A stretch of DNA of 64,000 nt from Takifugu bimaculatus (GCA_004026145.2 CP034993.1:4480094-4544093); one strand, 5' to 3'. Numbered from the stretch's first letter, positions 26,820 through 37,633 are shown. Made by a program: numbers and translations. The notes: generated by a model from the letters alone, not told the origin.

Positions 26820-29800
26820 CGGCCCACACTCATCAACAGATGGGAGCTAAATGTTGGTATTCAGTGCTTCAGGTGTGTGTGTGTGGTTATATAATTGCAG
26901 CGAGCAGTGTACACGTGTGTATTTATACACGGTCCCTCTGTAAATATTAGTGTGAGGCGTTTTGATAAATCAGTGATGGACGAGGGTTAATTGAATTACA
27001 GCTGCGTAAATGTTCCCGTTTTGAAGTGGGACGTCCTGTCAGACGGACAGCCAGCGTGTCTGTCTGTCCGTCCGTCTGTCAGCTATTATCAGACGACAGT
27101 CATGCAGGAAATAAGAGTCGGTCTCGCGGCCAAGATGCAACATTTTTGAGGCAGCGCGCGGTCGGTCAATCATTCTGCGGCGCTCGCCTCAAAAATATAG
27201 AGCCCTTAATTACACCCTCTGCACAAATGGGTAATTTGAAAGCAATAATAGGGTGATTTACTATCAATATTCCTCCAAGACGGATGGTGATTAAGGATGG
27301 ATCTTTGCATTTAGGACAGTTATCTTCCTGGGACTAAACGAGAGCTTCCAGAAACCCTAAAAATATCCAGAACTCTGGCTGCGCTCTCCATGCCGGGGCC
27401 TTCAGGGCTGCCTTAGCCTTAGCTTAGCTGTATCCAGGATGCTGTAGTCTGCGCTTTATTGCAAACCAGAACCAGAAGTGTTCCCACCAGTCTGCGCCAG
27501 CAAAGCTGCTGTCATCCATCAGAGGGGCTTAATGGTCGAGGGGCTTAAAGGTGGGGGTGGTGGGGGCTGGATCGCTGCTCTCTGGTGGGACAGTGAGCTG
27601 CAGGTGAGAGAAGATGAATGAGGAGCAGAGCAGGGCGGCTCATGAATCTTCCTACCGTCTCATTGCGCTTCAACACAAAGAGCCAAAAGTTGTCTGTAAC
27701 TCACGAGTGCCTGAGCGCGAACCGCAGCGCCGCAACAAATCTTCTTCCCACGATGACATCAGCTCTCCCATTTCACTGTGCAGAAGGACGCACAGAAACC
27801 GGGTCAGCCGACACCAGAAGCTTCACCCGGCGGCGCTCGCGCTCGCGCCCGCAGCACCTCTCTCTGCCTCGGCTTATCGATTTTTATTAAGGTTTCACCT
27901 GCGGATCACCTGAAAATCCCCCTCAGCTGCGGGACCCGGCCGGTCAAATATGGCTCGCAGCGGTGGGGCGGGAGTGGGTGGGCTGCCTAGAAGGGGAAAA
28001 AAGTGTTGTCAATGCTCAGCTGAAGATGAATATCAGGAGGGAGATTAATGTAGCATATGAAAGATTCCCCTCATACCTCAAGACTGAGTCGTTCGCAAGC
28101 TATAGCGGCTAGCGAGCGCCGGGCCGACAGCTGGCAGTGATTAACGTGTGATTCCCTTTAGCTGCACAGAGAGGCAGCTTGTAAAAATATGAACAGTATA
28201 ACTGTTTCCCAAGTTTGTGCTGACAGCAGCTCCTAGGGGAAGGTTGCTCTCTGCAGCTACACATGGCCACGCTCTGGGCCTGCGCCAGCCAGTGGATTAG
28301 CCACGCTTGCTAACATCTAGCTTCTCTGGAGCCGGACTAATACAAGGTGCCACACACAAGTTTTCTCAGTTTTCTCCTTTCGGAGCGAGCGCGACTACGG
28401 TTACTGTGATGCCCAGATAAACACGTTCCTGAATGAAGGGCTGAAAAGCTGCAGCGCAGAAAATTTGATTTTATTCAAAGAAACACTATTGCATAAAGAT
28501 AACACCGTGTATATCGAGCGAATTAGCAGACGGCGTTATAAAATTAGCTGTAGATGTTGCACGGAACTTTCTGCATCACTGAAACAGAACAAAAGTGGCT
28601 TTTTTTTCTTTTTCCCGTGGCTGAGAACCAGCCAGCTTAGCCTCAGAAGCGAGATCCTATCGCTGAACTCAGCTGTGCAGATTACAATTCAGGGGACCAG
28701 GGAGCTATAATCACATTTAAAAGTTCATGATATCAACCACGTTTTCTTTCGAGAGGCGAAGGCAAAGAAGAAAAACGCGCTGAGCGAGTAGAGCCGCGTA
28801 GATTTCGTAAAGATCTCGCATGCATCTCGCAGCGCCACTGCCCGCCGGTGAGTGTGCGATGGGAGGGGGGTCGGGTGGAAGCGTCGGCCGCCTCCAGCAA
28901 CACTCTGTCAGCACCCCTGAGCTTCCACGGCAACACGGCGGCGGTTGATGTGGCGGCGTTCCTGACACGCAGTCACGAGAGGGCACTAAGTAGCTGCTGA
29001 ATATGTGGGGGCTTTGATGGAGCGGCCAGGTGTGTCCAGCTGGACTCGGACCTGAGTATTTGGGTACATTTGTTAAAGTTATTTGGTTAAAAAAGAAGGG
29101 AAACCAGGAGGATCTCCTGAAGCTTTTGGGCTTTTTCGGCTTCTACAAACAGGTGCTGAGCAGTAATTCTGATCCTTGTGGTTATTAGGCTCTTCAAAAT
29201 AGAACAACGGGCACTTGTTGCATGTCTTGAAAACAGAAATAACAGAAAACAGAAATGCTGATTCTTCCATAACGGTGGAAGCTGTTTTTAGAAAACAGGC
29301 ACCGGAGCTGCAGTTCATAGAACTTCTAACTTTTTAATCTGCTTTTGATCCACCAGGAAAAAAATTAGAAAGGCCTTCGCACCCCGAAAGGGTGATAGGA
29401 ACCAGTGTTGAGATTAATCCTTGTTTCATCGACACAGTTAGGAATGTTCCTGGGTTCTAAGGTGATTCCTAGTTCTTCAGCGGCTTTGGAGAACCTCCCT
29501 CTGTCGAGCTGAACTTTTGACTCGCGTGTAGAAGAGGCTGAGCAAAGATCTGACAGCCGCGTCCCGGGTGTGGATGCAACCTTTTACATTCGTACAAATG
29601 TTTGTGCAATTGATTTGGAGGTCGGGGGGGTTCGATTTGCATGATGTAACGCCCCAAATATCGAGAAATCCCCGAACACACAGGCTTTACGCCGGATCGG
29701 CGTCAGGAATAAACAAGGCCACGATGATCACCACATACTTTTCACATTAGATGACGTGAGGCTGTACAGAACCGGGCCTCCGATGCTGCTGACAGCTTCT

Positions 29801-30371
29801 GCACAAGCTCACCGCATCGCTCGCTCTCCTTTTAATCGGCGTTCTGATGGGAGCGATCCCACCGCGACGCTAAATGGTGAAACAATATTAACCGAAAACG
29901 ATAGCGATATTTTCTCCGCTTGCTTTGATTCCTTTGATCCGGCGGCCGAGGATTTTCCAGAGCTCGGCGGGACTCTGCGGCGCGTGTTGACAAAGAAAAC
30001 TGGCCGCTCCTTTTGAAGGGTCTGAGATTATGCCCCGTGATGGCAACCCAATATCGCCGTTATTAGCCCTTTTATTGCCGCGGTAACGTCCGGGCCTGGA
30101 AACCAGAGTCGTCCTCTGCAGAGTCACAAACATGTCATCTCAATATTTATCTTTCTGAAAGGTCATAAATCTAAACATTACGGTGCTTTCTTCTCTGCGG
30201 GCCACAAAGCCTGGCCTTGCCGCGGCGGTGTGTGTGCGCACGGGCGGGGGGGGGGGGTCAGTTTCACTTGAATGCACACTCCGCTGTTTGTTGACCTAGG
30301 ATCATAATATGTGGTAGGAGGACGATTACGCGTGGGGAGCCCAAGTTTCCACACGGCTGGAATGTTTCTTT

Positions 30372-30411
<40 letters not shown>

Positions 30412-30637
30412 CCGTTAGGCCCATCAGGCAGTCGACGAGCCAGGATTATTGTGAAATTGTAACAAGGTCCATGTAAACTGGATTTTGTTCGTCTGATCCA
30501 GTGTCTGTCCCCCCCCCCCCAGGTTGTCCGGGCCGCTCTTGTCCCCTGGGATGAAGGGAACGGGGACGCCTCCTCCATCTTTGGAGAAACAGCACGTCCA
30601 CCCTCACCACAAGCCGTACTACCACCACCACCACCAC

Positions 30638-30676
<39 letters not shown>

Positions 30677-31872
30677 GCCAGCGAAGGTAAGGCCGACGGA
30701 GACATCTGGCCACATGAACGTGCGCCTCAGCCAGGTTTAGGAAATCGCTTTTGACAGGAATTTGAAAATGACGGTTGCCATTTCAATTCAATATCCTGAC
30801 CCCCCCCCCCCACTTACAGGTGATGTATTAGGTTTTATAGAACTTCCCTGTAAGAGAATCTGGTTTCGGATCGCTTTAATATTCGCCTGGGTTCTTTCTC
30901 AAATGCTCTCTGTAGCTGCAGGCCCGATCCAAAGGCCTCAGAGGGATGAGTGTGTGTGTGTGTGTGTGTGTGGAGCCGTGGCGCTGCTCTGTCACTGTCA
31001 GAATGGTTTTAAGACAGAGAGAGAGATTAGAATCATCAAGACAGCGCGGGGAAAACCACATGCCGGAAGCCATTTCCCTGCGCTGACTTAGCCAACAGAA
31101 TGCTGGCTCATGCGTCGGGCCGTCTCTCGGCGGGCTCGCCTGTCACTCCAGAGCCTTTTTCCTAATGCTTTAAACACCGAGTTCCCTGTAACGATCTGCA
31201 CGCGGACGTCTCTCTGGCCATGCTGTGGTCGGGGGAGTTGCGCAAGAGCGCCCCAGGAAAGGCCTCTCTCCCATTATCGCGACTCCTGCGGTCGATCGCG
31301 AATGCAAACTGCGACGACGGGGACGGGCGGCGAGAGGCTGGCGGGGTCAGCGGGAGCACAAATACAGCCGTGTCACAACGTAGGATCCTCGGGGAGTTTC
31401 AGCTGGAAGGGCCGGAACAATCGGCCGCAGACCCAGTGGCAGTCGATCAAGCCTGGTTTCTGTTCTTCTTCTCCGCTTCTCTACATCTCCCCTCCCTTCC
31501 TAGAGTACCAGGGCACCTTTCAGAGCTGCTTCCATTTCGGAGAGTCCTACCAGACGACGGGCGGAGGTGTCCAAATCCCGGGGGATTCTCACTCCTACAC
31601 CTCTCATCCGCAAAATGGCTTCCACATGTCGAGTAGCAACACTGGCGCTGCAGGTGAGCCCCCCCCCCACCAACCGGGCCGCCCGTCACCGCGCCTCAGA
31701 AACGACCATCTAAACACGCTCTCGTTCTGTCCCAGGCTTCAGCTTGAGCCAGGAGCTGCAGGGAGGAGGGGGTTGCCAGTTCTCGTCCAGCCCGGAGGAG
31801 AGCATTTTCTTCCCGGGGGGCAGCTTCGACCGCGGCCTGAGCCACATGTCGTCCGTCTACACGGAGACATAG
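969..31872 (+). CDS. glis1: GLIS1-like Krüppel zinc-finger transcription factor (5' end outside window)
   Basis: Nuclear DNA-binding regulator of the GLI/GLIS/ZIC group. Exons: 969-1149, 2171-3717, 15420-15581, 17158-17268, 20055-20196, 23721-23901, 30523-30686, 31504-31653, 31736-31872 (TAG 31870-31872). All junctions are GT-AG and phases agree. About 923 residues, longer than the human long form as I recall it. Five C2H2 fingers: finger 1 (CRWIDC) and finger 2 (CFWAGC) in exon 2, finger 3 split across exons 2/3, finger 4 in exon 3, finger 5 (CQIPGC) in exon 4. GLIS1-type features are the conserved amino-terminal box ([16 protein letters not shown]), an LKQEP sumoylation-like site, a PPPY motif before the fingers, and the carboxy end SSVYTET, which resembles GLIS1 more than GLIS3. 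Exon 2 carries one extra base at 3651-3653, which breaks the frame in finger 2. Poly-Ser, poly-His and His-Gln runs are present. Which paralogue (a or b) is not decided. Confidence 0.93.
1150..2170 (+). other. glis1 intron after first visible exon
   Basis: This is a phase-2 intron running from GTAACC to CTTACAG. I see no exon, RNA gene or clear repeat in it. The open frames at 1404-1706 have no recognisable content. Confidence 0.7.
3237..3265 (+). repeat. Histidine-codon (CAT/CAC) run in glis1 exon 2
   Basis: An imperfect CAT/CAC run encodes about ten consecutive histidines upstream of the fingers. A second histidine-rich patch follows near 3290-3305. Mixed codons make this run less slippage-prone than the CAG run in exon 7. 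Confidence 0.85.
3651..3653 (+). other. Single-base frameshift in glis1 zinc finger 2
   Basis: The codons for RRYKPF are followed by AAAC where family conservation ([17 protein letters not shown]) requires AAC. Dropping one A restores the reading through the finger 2 histidines to the exon end in phase 0, and makes exon 2 fit its neighbours. As written, the frame runs into a stop at 3705-3707. The site is a short A-run next to a T-run, which suggests a base-calling or assembly error rather than a null allele. Confidence 0.85.
5024..5050 (+). repeat. (GT)n microsatellite
   Basis: About 13 uninterrupted GT units, followed about 110 bases later by a CA array. Confidence 0.95.
5161..5192 (+). 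repeat. (AC)n microsatellite
   Basis: About 16 AC units with one AT interruption near 5180. It lies in inverted orientation to the GT array at 5024-5050, so the two could pair as a long hairpin. Confidence 0.95.
14811..15128 (+). repeat. 9-bp-based minisatellite (TCTCCTGRR / TCTCTAGAA)
   Basis: About 35 tandem 9-bp units of the forms TCTCCTGAA, TCTCCTGGG, TCTCTAGAA and TCTGCTGGG, with a partial 27-bp higher-order order. Because the period is a multiple of three, long frames stay open on both strands (a Ser-Pro-Glu/Gly repeat on plus, Gln-Glu-Ile/Thr-like and Gly-Asp-Pro-like repeats on minus). It sits just before glis1 exon 3. I do not consider it coding. Confidence 0.95.
15129..15419 (+). 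other. Intron sequence between minisatellite and glis1 exon 3
   Basis: Unique sequence ending in the polypyrimidine tract and the acceptor TGCCCACAG. No other feature seen. Confidence 0.7.
15582..17157 (+). other. glis1 intron between finger 4 and finger 5 exons
   Basis: Donor GTCAGA, a weak but usable site; acceptor CCCACAG at 17151-17157. The sequence before 17030 is AT-rich. No exon, RNA or clear repeat recognised. Confidence 0.7.
17269..20054 (+). other. glis1 intron after finger 5 exon
   Basis: Donor GTAGGA, acceptor GGCAG at 20050-20054. AT-rich near 17400-17620. Open frames at 17846-18412 (minus) and 18279-18590 have no recognisable domain. Nothing else supported. Confidence 0.65.
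20197..23720 (+). other. glis1 intron with a pyrimidine repeat tract
   Basis: Donor GTGCGC, acceptor GGCTCAG. Apart from the TTTTCTCA-type tract at 23043-23128 I see no exon or RNA gene. Confidence 0.65.
23043..23128 (+). repeat. Imperfect TTTTCTCA pyrimidine repeat
   Basis: Irregular tandem units of TTTTCTCA / CATTTTTCTC, strongly polypyrimidine on plus, ending in TCTCAGCAG, which resembles a splice acceptor. No coding frame of glis1 continues from it, so I treat it as intronic simple sequence. Confidence 0.8.
26778..26818 (+). repeat. (GT)n microsatellite
   Basis: About 20 uninterrupted TG units inside a glis1 intron; a shorter TG run follows near 26873-26884. Confidence 0.95.
30374..30410 (+). 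repeat. (GT)n microsatellite
   Basis: About 18 uninterrupted GT units, 113 bases before glis1 exon 7. Confidence 0.95.
30641..30673 (+). repeat. glis1: In-frame (CAG)11 in glis1 exon 7
   Basis: Eleven perfect CAG codons follow six CAC codons, so the protein reads six His then eleven Gln. The uninterrupted array is prone to length change. It lies in the proline- and histidine-rich carboxy-terminal region, outside the zinc fingers. Confidence 0.95.
30687..31503 (+). other. glis1 intron between exons 7 and 8
   Basis: Donor GTAAGG, acceptor TCCTAG. Contains a C-run near 30800-30810 and a (GT) run near 30950-30971. No other feature seen. Confidence 0.7.
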
Positions 31873-32612
31873 AGCGACACTGGAGCCAAGCGCGCCTCGC
31901 CTCACCTCGCCTCGCCCCGCCGCACTGACTGTTACCGCCAGCCCCAAATCCTTCCACAACTGTCTTATCATGCATCTGCGCTTCCTGTTTTCATAAGAGA
32001 TGTGGGTCCAATAGCAAAATCCCCACTCGCTTAGCATCAATGTGGAGCTACTCAGCTGCCAGATGGACGAGAACCTACAGTATCAGCAAATCGTATAATG
32101 TTATTAACTATATTTCTGGTAGCTTGAAAGCCGGGTATGCCTCTGCTGTAGCCTTAGCTCAACCTTTCCACAGCGGCAACAACACGATGTAGCTCCTCAG
32201 ACGTCGGCGTCTCTGTTATCTTCTCCTGTTTGATGTCCGGAAGATGCACTTTGCCGCTGAGAAGTCATTAAAAGATGCACATAATTTCATTTAAGGGCCG
32301 AGGAGACGCGCTGTAAATCTGTCTGAAACGGGTGCCGACAAACGTTTTTTTTCAGTTTTCTACGTGAACCTTAGATGAAAGGAAATGGCCCTCCGTCTCC
32401 CTGGTGATTTCATCCACATCTTTCAATCGATTTAGGCCGAAATGTAAAGAATATATATAAATATATATTTTATTTTTTTTGCTGTGCTTTTTTTTTGTCA
32501 GTGAAAAACGCCTCTGCATTTTCCTATTGTGTCGTTAAGCGTTTTATTTTTGCGTTGGGCTTTATCTCGGGGTGATTCAGTAAATCTGCACTCGAACAGA
32601 GAACCAACCTCC

Positions 32613-32618
32613 TTTATT
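32613..32618 (-). promoter_or_regulatory. elovl8b: Candidate elovl8 poly(A) signal (AATAAA on minus)
   Basis: TTTATT on plus reads AATAAA on minus, 280 bases past the elongase stop codon. Further TTTATT copies lie lower (near 32468 and 32540). Confidence 0.45.
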
Positions 32619-32714
32619 ACGATGCTAATTATATGAACGTGTATAAAATTGTACAGTTTGTTTACAGCAATCATTTGAATGTTTGTTATTGCAGAAAAAA
32701 GTAACTGAAGGATC

Positions 32715-32720
32715 ATTAAA
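32715..32720 (+). promoter_or_regulatory. glis1: Candidate glis1 poly(A) signal (ATTAAA)
   Basis: ATTAAA about 845 bases after the glis1 stop. Another ATTAAA lies near 32268. Both are common variant signals, and the choice is an inference. The site lies beyond the candidate elovl8 signal on the other strand, so the two 3' UTRs may overlap. Confidence 0.4.
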
Positions 32721-32897
32721 AGGCTGTTTTCTGACGTGTATCTCAAGTTACATAAAAACAACAAAAACGCATTAAGTGCTCAAATTTGTGGGAGAATGAG
32801 CGCGAAGCTCAGCAGCACGAGGACACTCCGCAGTTTGTGGGCGTCTTGCTCCCTCTAGTGGTAAATGTGGGCATTACGGAAACAGGAAGGGCTGCTC

Positions 32898-35136
32898 TCA
32901 TTTCTTCTTCTTTTTGTTGACGTAGCTCTGATAGTAGAAGTTACTGAAGAGGATGATGAGGGTGACGCAGTAACCAAACACAAATGCGTTCATGGAATCT
33001 GGGAAGTCACAGTCTGTGAACAGGTTGTGACCCGTGTGCAACAGGAACATCACGAACTGCACCTGAAGGGAGAAAGGTCGCTTCAGTTTATTTTACACAC
33101 ACACACACACACACACTCAGATTGCGTGAACAGGACGTTCTCACCAGCTGCAGGGATGTGAGGTATCTTTTCCACCATAGATACTTCTGCATGTGAGGGC
33201 CGATGGCAGCCAGGCCGTAGTACGAATACATGATAATATGGACAAAGGTGTTGAGGAGGCCAATGAAGAATGCTGCCGGTGGTGCCCAAAAACAGAACAG
33301 TGGGAAATAAATCACTGCAACTGAATTCAGAACAAGAACTGGTAGCAAGGGTAAAAGCTTTCGGGGTGCCTCAGATTTATCATGCTTGTAAAGCCGTGGA
33401 AGGGAGTGATAAAAAAAAATCACGACATCAATGACCACTCCTTAGGCAAACTGGGATCAGAGATTCGGTCCAGCCGGTAGAGGCCACTTTGTAGGGAGTA
33501 CAATGTTACAGAAACAATAGAGCACAATAGAGCAAGGAAATGAGGACCAACAACCAGGAAGTAGCATGGAGCTAAATATCCAAATGATCCCTGTTGTTAT
33601 GCCAACTATTGTTACATATTTATTATTGCTATAATAATTTTCTATCAGAAAATTGTCACCAAAATACAGATGAAATGTGTAAAAATATCTAGAAGACAAA
33701 AAGGAGCTATCAGGTTAGCAAGCATGAATGTTACATAAAAGATTTTGATGGCAGGTCCTATTTAGGTTAGGTTTTGAGCCAAAATTAAGCTATTAAAGCG
33801 TGTAAGAATATTGGCAATGATCCGACAGACACGGCATCGATCGCGGTTATGTCAATAGTTGTTTTTCAGTTTGTCCCTGAAGGCATCTCCAGTGGTTGCC
33901 GTGTGTGGCCTTCTGATTGGCCGGAGCAGCAGTCAATCACAGCAGGGGCAGGGCTCGTTTTTAAACCACTATTTTTGTTAACTGTGATTGGCGGACGAAC
34001 GCAAGCAGAAGTAAAATGATATCCAGAGCAGTTGCTTCACATTTATTTGATTTTTTTTAAAGAAAATGGAACTTTACTCACACTGGCCACCTGCCACGTA
34101 CTTCACTCCGAGCCACCAGTTGAAAATCATGGTTGCGTGGTGATAGACGTGCAGGAATGTCACCTGACTGTCCTTCTTCCTCAAAATGAAGAAGATCTGT
34201 CCACAGAGGGGATCAGACGGGACGCTTACACCCTGAATTTCACTGCTCGTGCGAGACATTCGCACCAATACCGACCGTGTCACTCAGCTCGATGATCTTG
34301 CTGAAGAAGAACCACCAGCAGACTCGGGCCATCTGTAAGGAGACAGCAGAGGTCAGAGGTCACGCTGGAGAACACCCGAGTCGGCGGGTACCACAATACA
34401 CGTTTACCCTCATTGCCAGAGGGCTGGTGCTGTAATCCACAGGCTGACAGAGGAAGCTGTAGCTGGAGAGCCAAGATGTGACCAGGAACTGCGAGACAAT
34501 CAAAGAGGTAACAACAGGGATACAGGAACATGCGCGCTGCCGTGCTCATCACGCACCTCGTGGAACATGTACGCAGACAGGCCGACCATGGCGAAGTTGT
34601 AAACTATGAGGACGACCTTGAGGTCGACAGGCTGCCTGTTTCTCATGAGCCGGGGGCCGAGCCACACCACACCGAGGTAGAGGAGGAAGAGGAAGGCGAC
34701 GGGGATGGGGGAGTAGACCAGCAGCCATGGGTCTGTCCTTTTATCTGGGAAGTGACAGACAGTACACTGACATGCTGACACACTGCTGCAGCCATGCAGG
34801 TTTCAACCAAGAAAAAAGGCTTCCAAAAAAGTGCATCTCTGTGCACGCCAACTCCTCTGGACACTGTTGGTGGCTGGAGCCTGTTTCTCCTATAGAGAGG
34901 TTCCGCGGTGCACGATCATGTGACATGTCACAATGTAGTCACTGTGAACTCAGATGGGAGGAAGACACACGCTCGCGCGCGCACGCACGGGCACATTTGA
35001 AATGTAAGCTAAGATGCTAAGCTAATAATCCTCCTTCAAGTGCAACCCAACTTCAGCTCAAATGTAGAGCGCACAAACCTCCATTGTCCACTATCTTTTG
35101 GTGCGCAGCCTGAAGACTTTGCCACAACGACGCCAT
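32898..35136 (-). CDS. elovl8b: Very-long-chain fatty acid elongase, ELOVL8 type
   Basis: Condensing enzyme of fatty acid elongation in the endoplasmic reticulum membrane (malonyl-CoA + acyl-CoA to 3-ketoacyl-CoA). Coding exons in gene order: 35079-35136, 34557-34744, 34408-34488, 34276-34332, 34082-34196, 33145-33272, 32898-33062. All have GT-AG ends, phases agree, and no frame breaks are seen. 263 residues, the usual ELOVL length. The start ATG is the first codon after an acceptor (GATCGTAG), followed by MASLWQSLQ. Diagnostic motifs: [19 protein letters not shown] containing the catalytic HxxHH box, [21 protein letters not shown], and several hydrophobic spans. The carboxy end is NKKKKK, a lysine-type ER retention signal. 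It is related to ELOVL4, but the short amino end ([13 protein letters not shown]) and the end [11 protein letters not shown] fit the fish ELOVL8 group; the b paralogue is a recollection. It lies downstream of mutyh on the same strand and converges with glis1. Confidence 0.92.
33096..33116 (+). repeat. (AC)n microsatellite in elovl8 last intron
   Basis: About ten AC units, about 34 bases from the 5' end of the last coding exon, in the region where the branch point is expected on the minus strand. Confidence 0.9.
33273..34081 (-). other. elovl8 intron 5
   Basis: The largest elovl8 intron. I see no exon or recognisable repeat. The 80-codon minus frame at 33457-33699 has no family match that I know. 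Confidence 0.7.
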
Positions 35137-35217
35137 CTACGATCATTTAAAAACAAACGACAATGAAGTGAATATTCAGATTTGAGCATAACGTAAAGAA
35201 CTTTAATCACATACGTA

Positions 35218-35330
35218 CCTCATAGAGGAGGATTCTGCATCTGATTCCGCGCGGCGGACTTTGGACGACTTCCTGTCCAATCTCCCTCTCGGTTTCTCGC
35301 GGGAGGAGTGAGGAAACGACGGAACTGCAG
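35218..35330 (-). other. elovl8b: Probable elovl8 5' untranslated exon
   Basis: On minus, a strong donor (CTATGAG then GTACGT) ends a GC-rich block about 80 bases upstream of the coding start exon. Frames through this block reach a stop before or just after the splice (one reads ATG CAG AAT CCT CCT CTA TGA), so it is non-coding. The transcription start is not visible; the upper limit is approximate. Confidence 0.6.
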
Positions 35331-35947
35331 AACAAAAAACCACAGCTCAGCTACAGAGTTTCAGCTGAGGGAGCCTGAAAGATAAAAACCCTCGCATCTG
35401 AATCGCTGCTCTCTTCTCTTCCCTTTTTTTGCCCAGGATACGCCTTCCTGCTCACGCCGGCAGGGGGCGCTACTTCACGGCATTAGACCGCTAAGTATTA
35501 TTTGAATTATTACGAATAAGAGCAGAGTATCTGGTTATACTTAGTACTGGTACATTTAGTTATAACAATGAAGGCAAAAAATGTGACAATATATATTTTT
35601 TTTTTTTTATTGTGAAATGGTATTTTATTTAAAAAAGACATCAAAAGTAATTCCATCATTAAAAATCACACACAGTGAACGGCTTATGGCTGATGAAAAT
35701 GCACTTTCTTTTTAAACCTGCTGGAATTTCTGCTGTCAGCACAATTCCTCCTTTCATCACACCCATGTCGCAGCACCTGTTGATACTAGGCAGTAAAACC
35801 ACGGGAGTCCCTCATGACGATACTTCGGTTTATGTTTTACCTTTAATTCCATGACATTACTCCCGCCATGAAAGTGTCCGCTGCAGATCGAGGCTAACCA
35901 CAGTCATAAGAAAAAGGTTCTGAAACATGAAAAGAGAAAGAATGGGC
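35331..35947. other. Spacer between mutyh and elovl8 (mutyh 3' UTR plus elovl8 promoter region)
   Basis: About 600 bases with no supported gene. The upper part should be mutyh 3' UTR, with AATAAA on minus at 35624-35629 (a second at 35606-35611, in a T-rich stretch); the lower part should hold the elovl8 promoter. Confidence 0.6.
35624..35629 (-). promoter_or_regulatory. mutyh: Candidate mutyh poly(A) signal
   Basis: TTTATT on plus, AATAAA on minus, about 320 bases past the mutyh stop codon. Confidence 0.45.
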
Positions 35948-37570
35948 TCAACAGTCCTGCTTCACCGTTTGGAAGAAGGAGCTGAGGGAGAGCTGTCTGC
36001 TCCGGCTGTTAGCGCCGCTCAGTCTGGGTCGTTTGGTGATCTGTCCTTTCCTGTCCTTCTTCGGTCTTTTTTCCTCCTAAATAAGAGAAGCGTTAATTAA
36101 CAACAAAGCAGGAACGTGCTGCTGGTTCAGGGTGAGAGAGCACGGTTTCTTACGCCATCTGGCGCCCCCTGTTGACCGAGCGCGGAATTACACAGCTTCA
36201 TGATCTGCGGGAGAGTTGAAAAGTTAAATCAGGTTTTCCCGTTAAACTAATCGTGAACAGACTCTCGCTCAAACAATTTCGACACCTTTTTCACTCCTGT
36301 GGACACAGCAGCTTCCTGTAGAGCTGACGGGGTCAGCCACTGCATGTTTTCACTCTGTGAAACGGCGTCTTTCAAGCGCAATGTGTGAACGACGTACGTC
36401 TGATGGATGTGGGAGAAGATGTGGACAACCTGCAAAGGACAGTGATGTGTCATTAGTCGACCTGCCTGTAAATGTGCTCATGATAACGACACCAGGATTA
36501 CCTCTCCAACATACTGGAGAAGACCGTGGGTCAGGCTGGTACCCAGTATCCTGTTGATCTCAGCACACAGCACCTTTTTCTCCTTAACAGCATTTTTCTC
36601 CTCATGGTTGATGCACGGAAACTCCCAAAGGCCAGCCAGCAAACCTGCAAAAAGAAAGAATTTGATTCATTACTTACTACAGAGCAGTAGGACCGTGTGA
36701 CCAACAACCAACAGAACCTTTGCTTGGCCTCTGTGTGAGCAGGAACTCATGCTCTCCCCCCTCTCCCTGTCGGATCACCACACAGGTCAGACTTCGCTCT
36801 GCTCGAGGAGGCTTCTTTGCCGGTTTTCTGGGGAAGTTCTGAACACCCAGTTCGTCGTCCCAGGGTTCTGAAAGACAGAGCGTGCATGTCCCGCTGCTCA
36901 CTGATGGAGCGGTGAGGACAGTTTATTAAACAGGCTCGTCAGAGGGTTTAATCTCCCGGTGCAAAAGGAAAAGCAGAGCCGACATCACTTACAGCAGTCC
37001 TCTATGTCGGGCAGGGCTGAGGACTTCCTGTCCAGCTTCCCCATCAGCTTTATGGAATTCTTCTCCTGTTTGAAATGCGCCTGCACATTCATTCACATGG
37101 TTCAAAATACAATCAGTGACCCAAAGTATTTATATCTCTTCTATGAGGTTGCTTGCTAGCATGTTTAGTAGCAGCGTTACCTTATGATAAGAGTGGCAGT
37201 GAGACTGTATAGGACATCGCGTACACAGGGGTCCTTTAGGAGTGCACACACGTGCTCCCAGTTCCATCAGGGCTTGATTGAAGTCTCCGGGTCTGTCAGG
37301 GTCCACCAATGTATTGGCTAAACTCCTGAAATTGAGAAATCCATATCACATTTGAGGTGGGAATAAAGACAGATGGGAGATTTTAGACAGAAATTCATGT
37401 GCGTTGCAGGACCTTCAACTTTGATTCTCACCAAAGTGCCTCTGTTACTGTGGGACCTGTGCAGTCAGCTCCGATGGCCCTGAGGCGGCACAGCACACGA
37501 ATTACGTTACCATCCACTGCTCCAGTAACCTAGGCAACAGAGGTCTACAATGTACAATTCTGTTTGTAGT

Positions 37571-37633
<63 letters not shown>

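Larger units (their letters stand above)
23902..30522 (+). other. glis1 intron, 6.6 kb
   Basis: Donor GTGAGT; acceptor preceded by a ten-base C run at 30511-30520. Contains GT arrays (26778-26818, 30374-30410), a CTGT/CCGT run near 27058-27078 and a G-run near 30246-30257. The 86-codon frame at 29756-30016 shows no known domain. No exon or RNA gene recognised. Confidence 0.65.

Noticed and set aside
29756..30016. 86-codon frame with acidic [20 protein letters not shown]
   Set aside because: Looks protein-like but has no splice signals that fit glis1 phases, and no known domain.
34500..34781. Elongase start at the minus Met near 34781 (MSACQC...)
   Set aside because: Those residues are intronic; an acceptor precedes DKRTDPW, and a separate start exon at 35079-35136 supplies MASLWQSLQ in phase.
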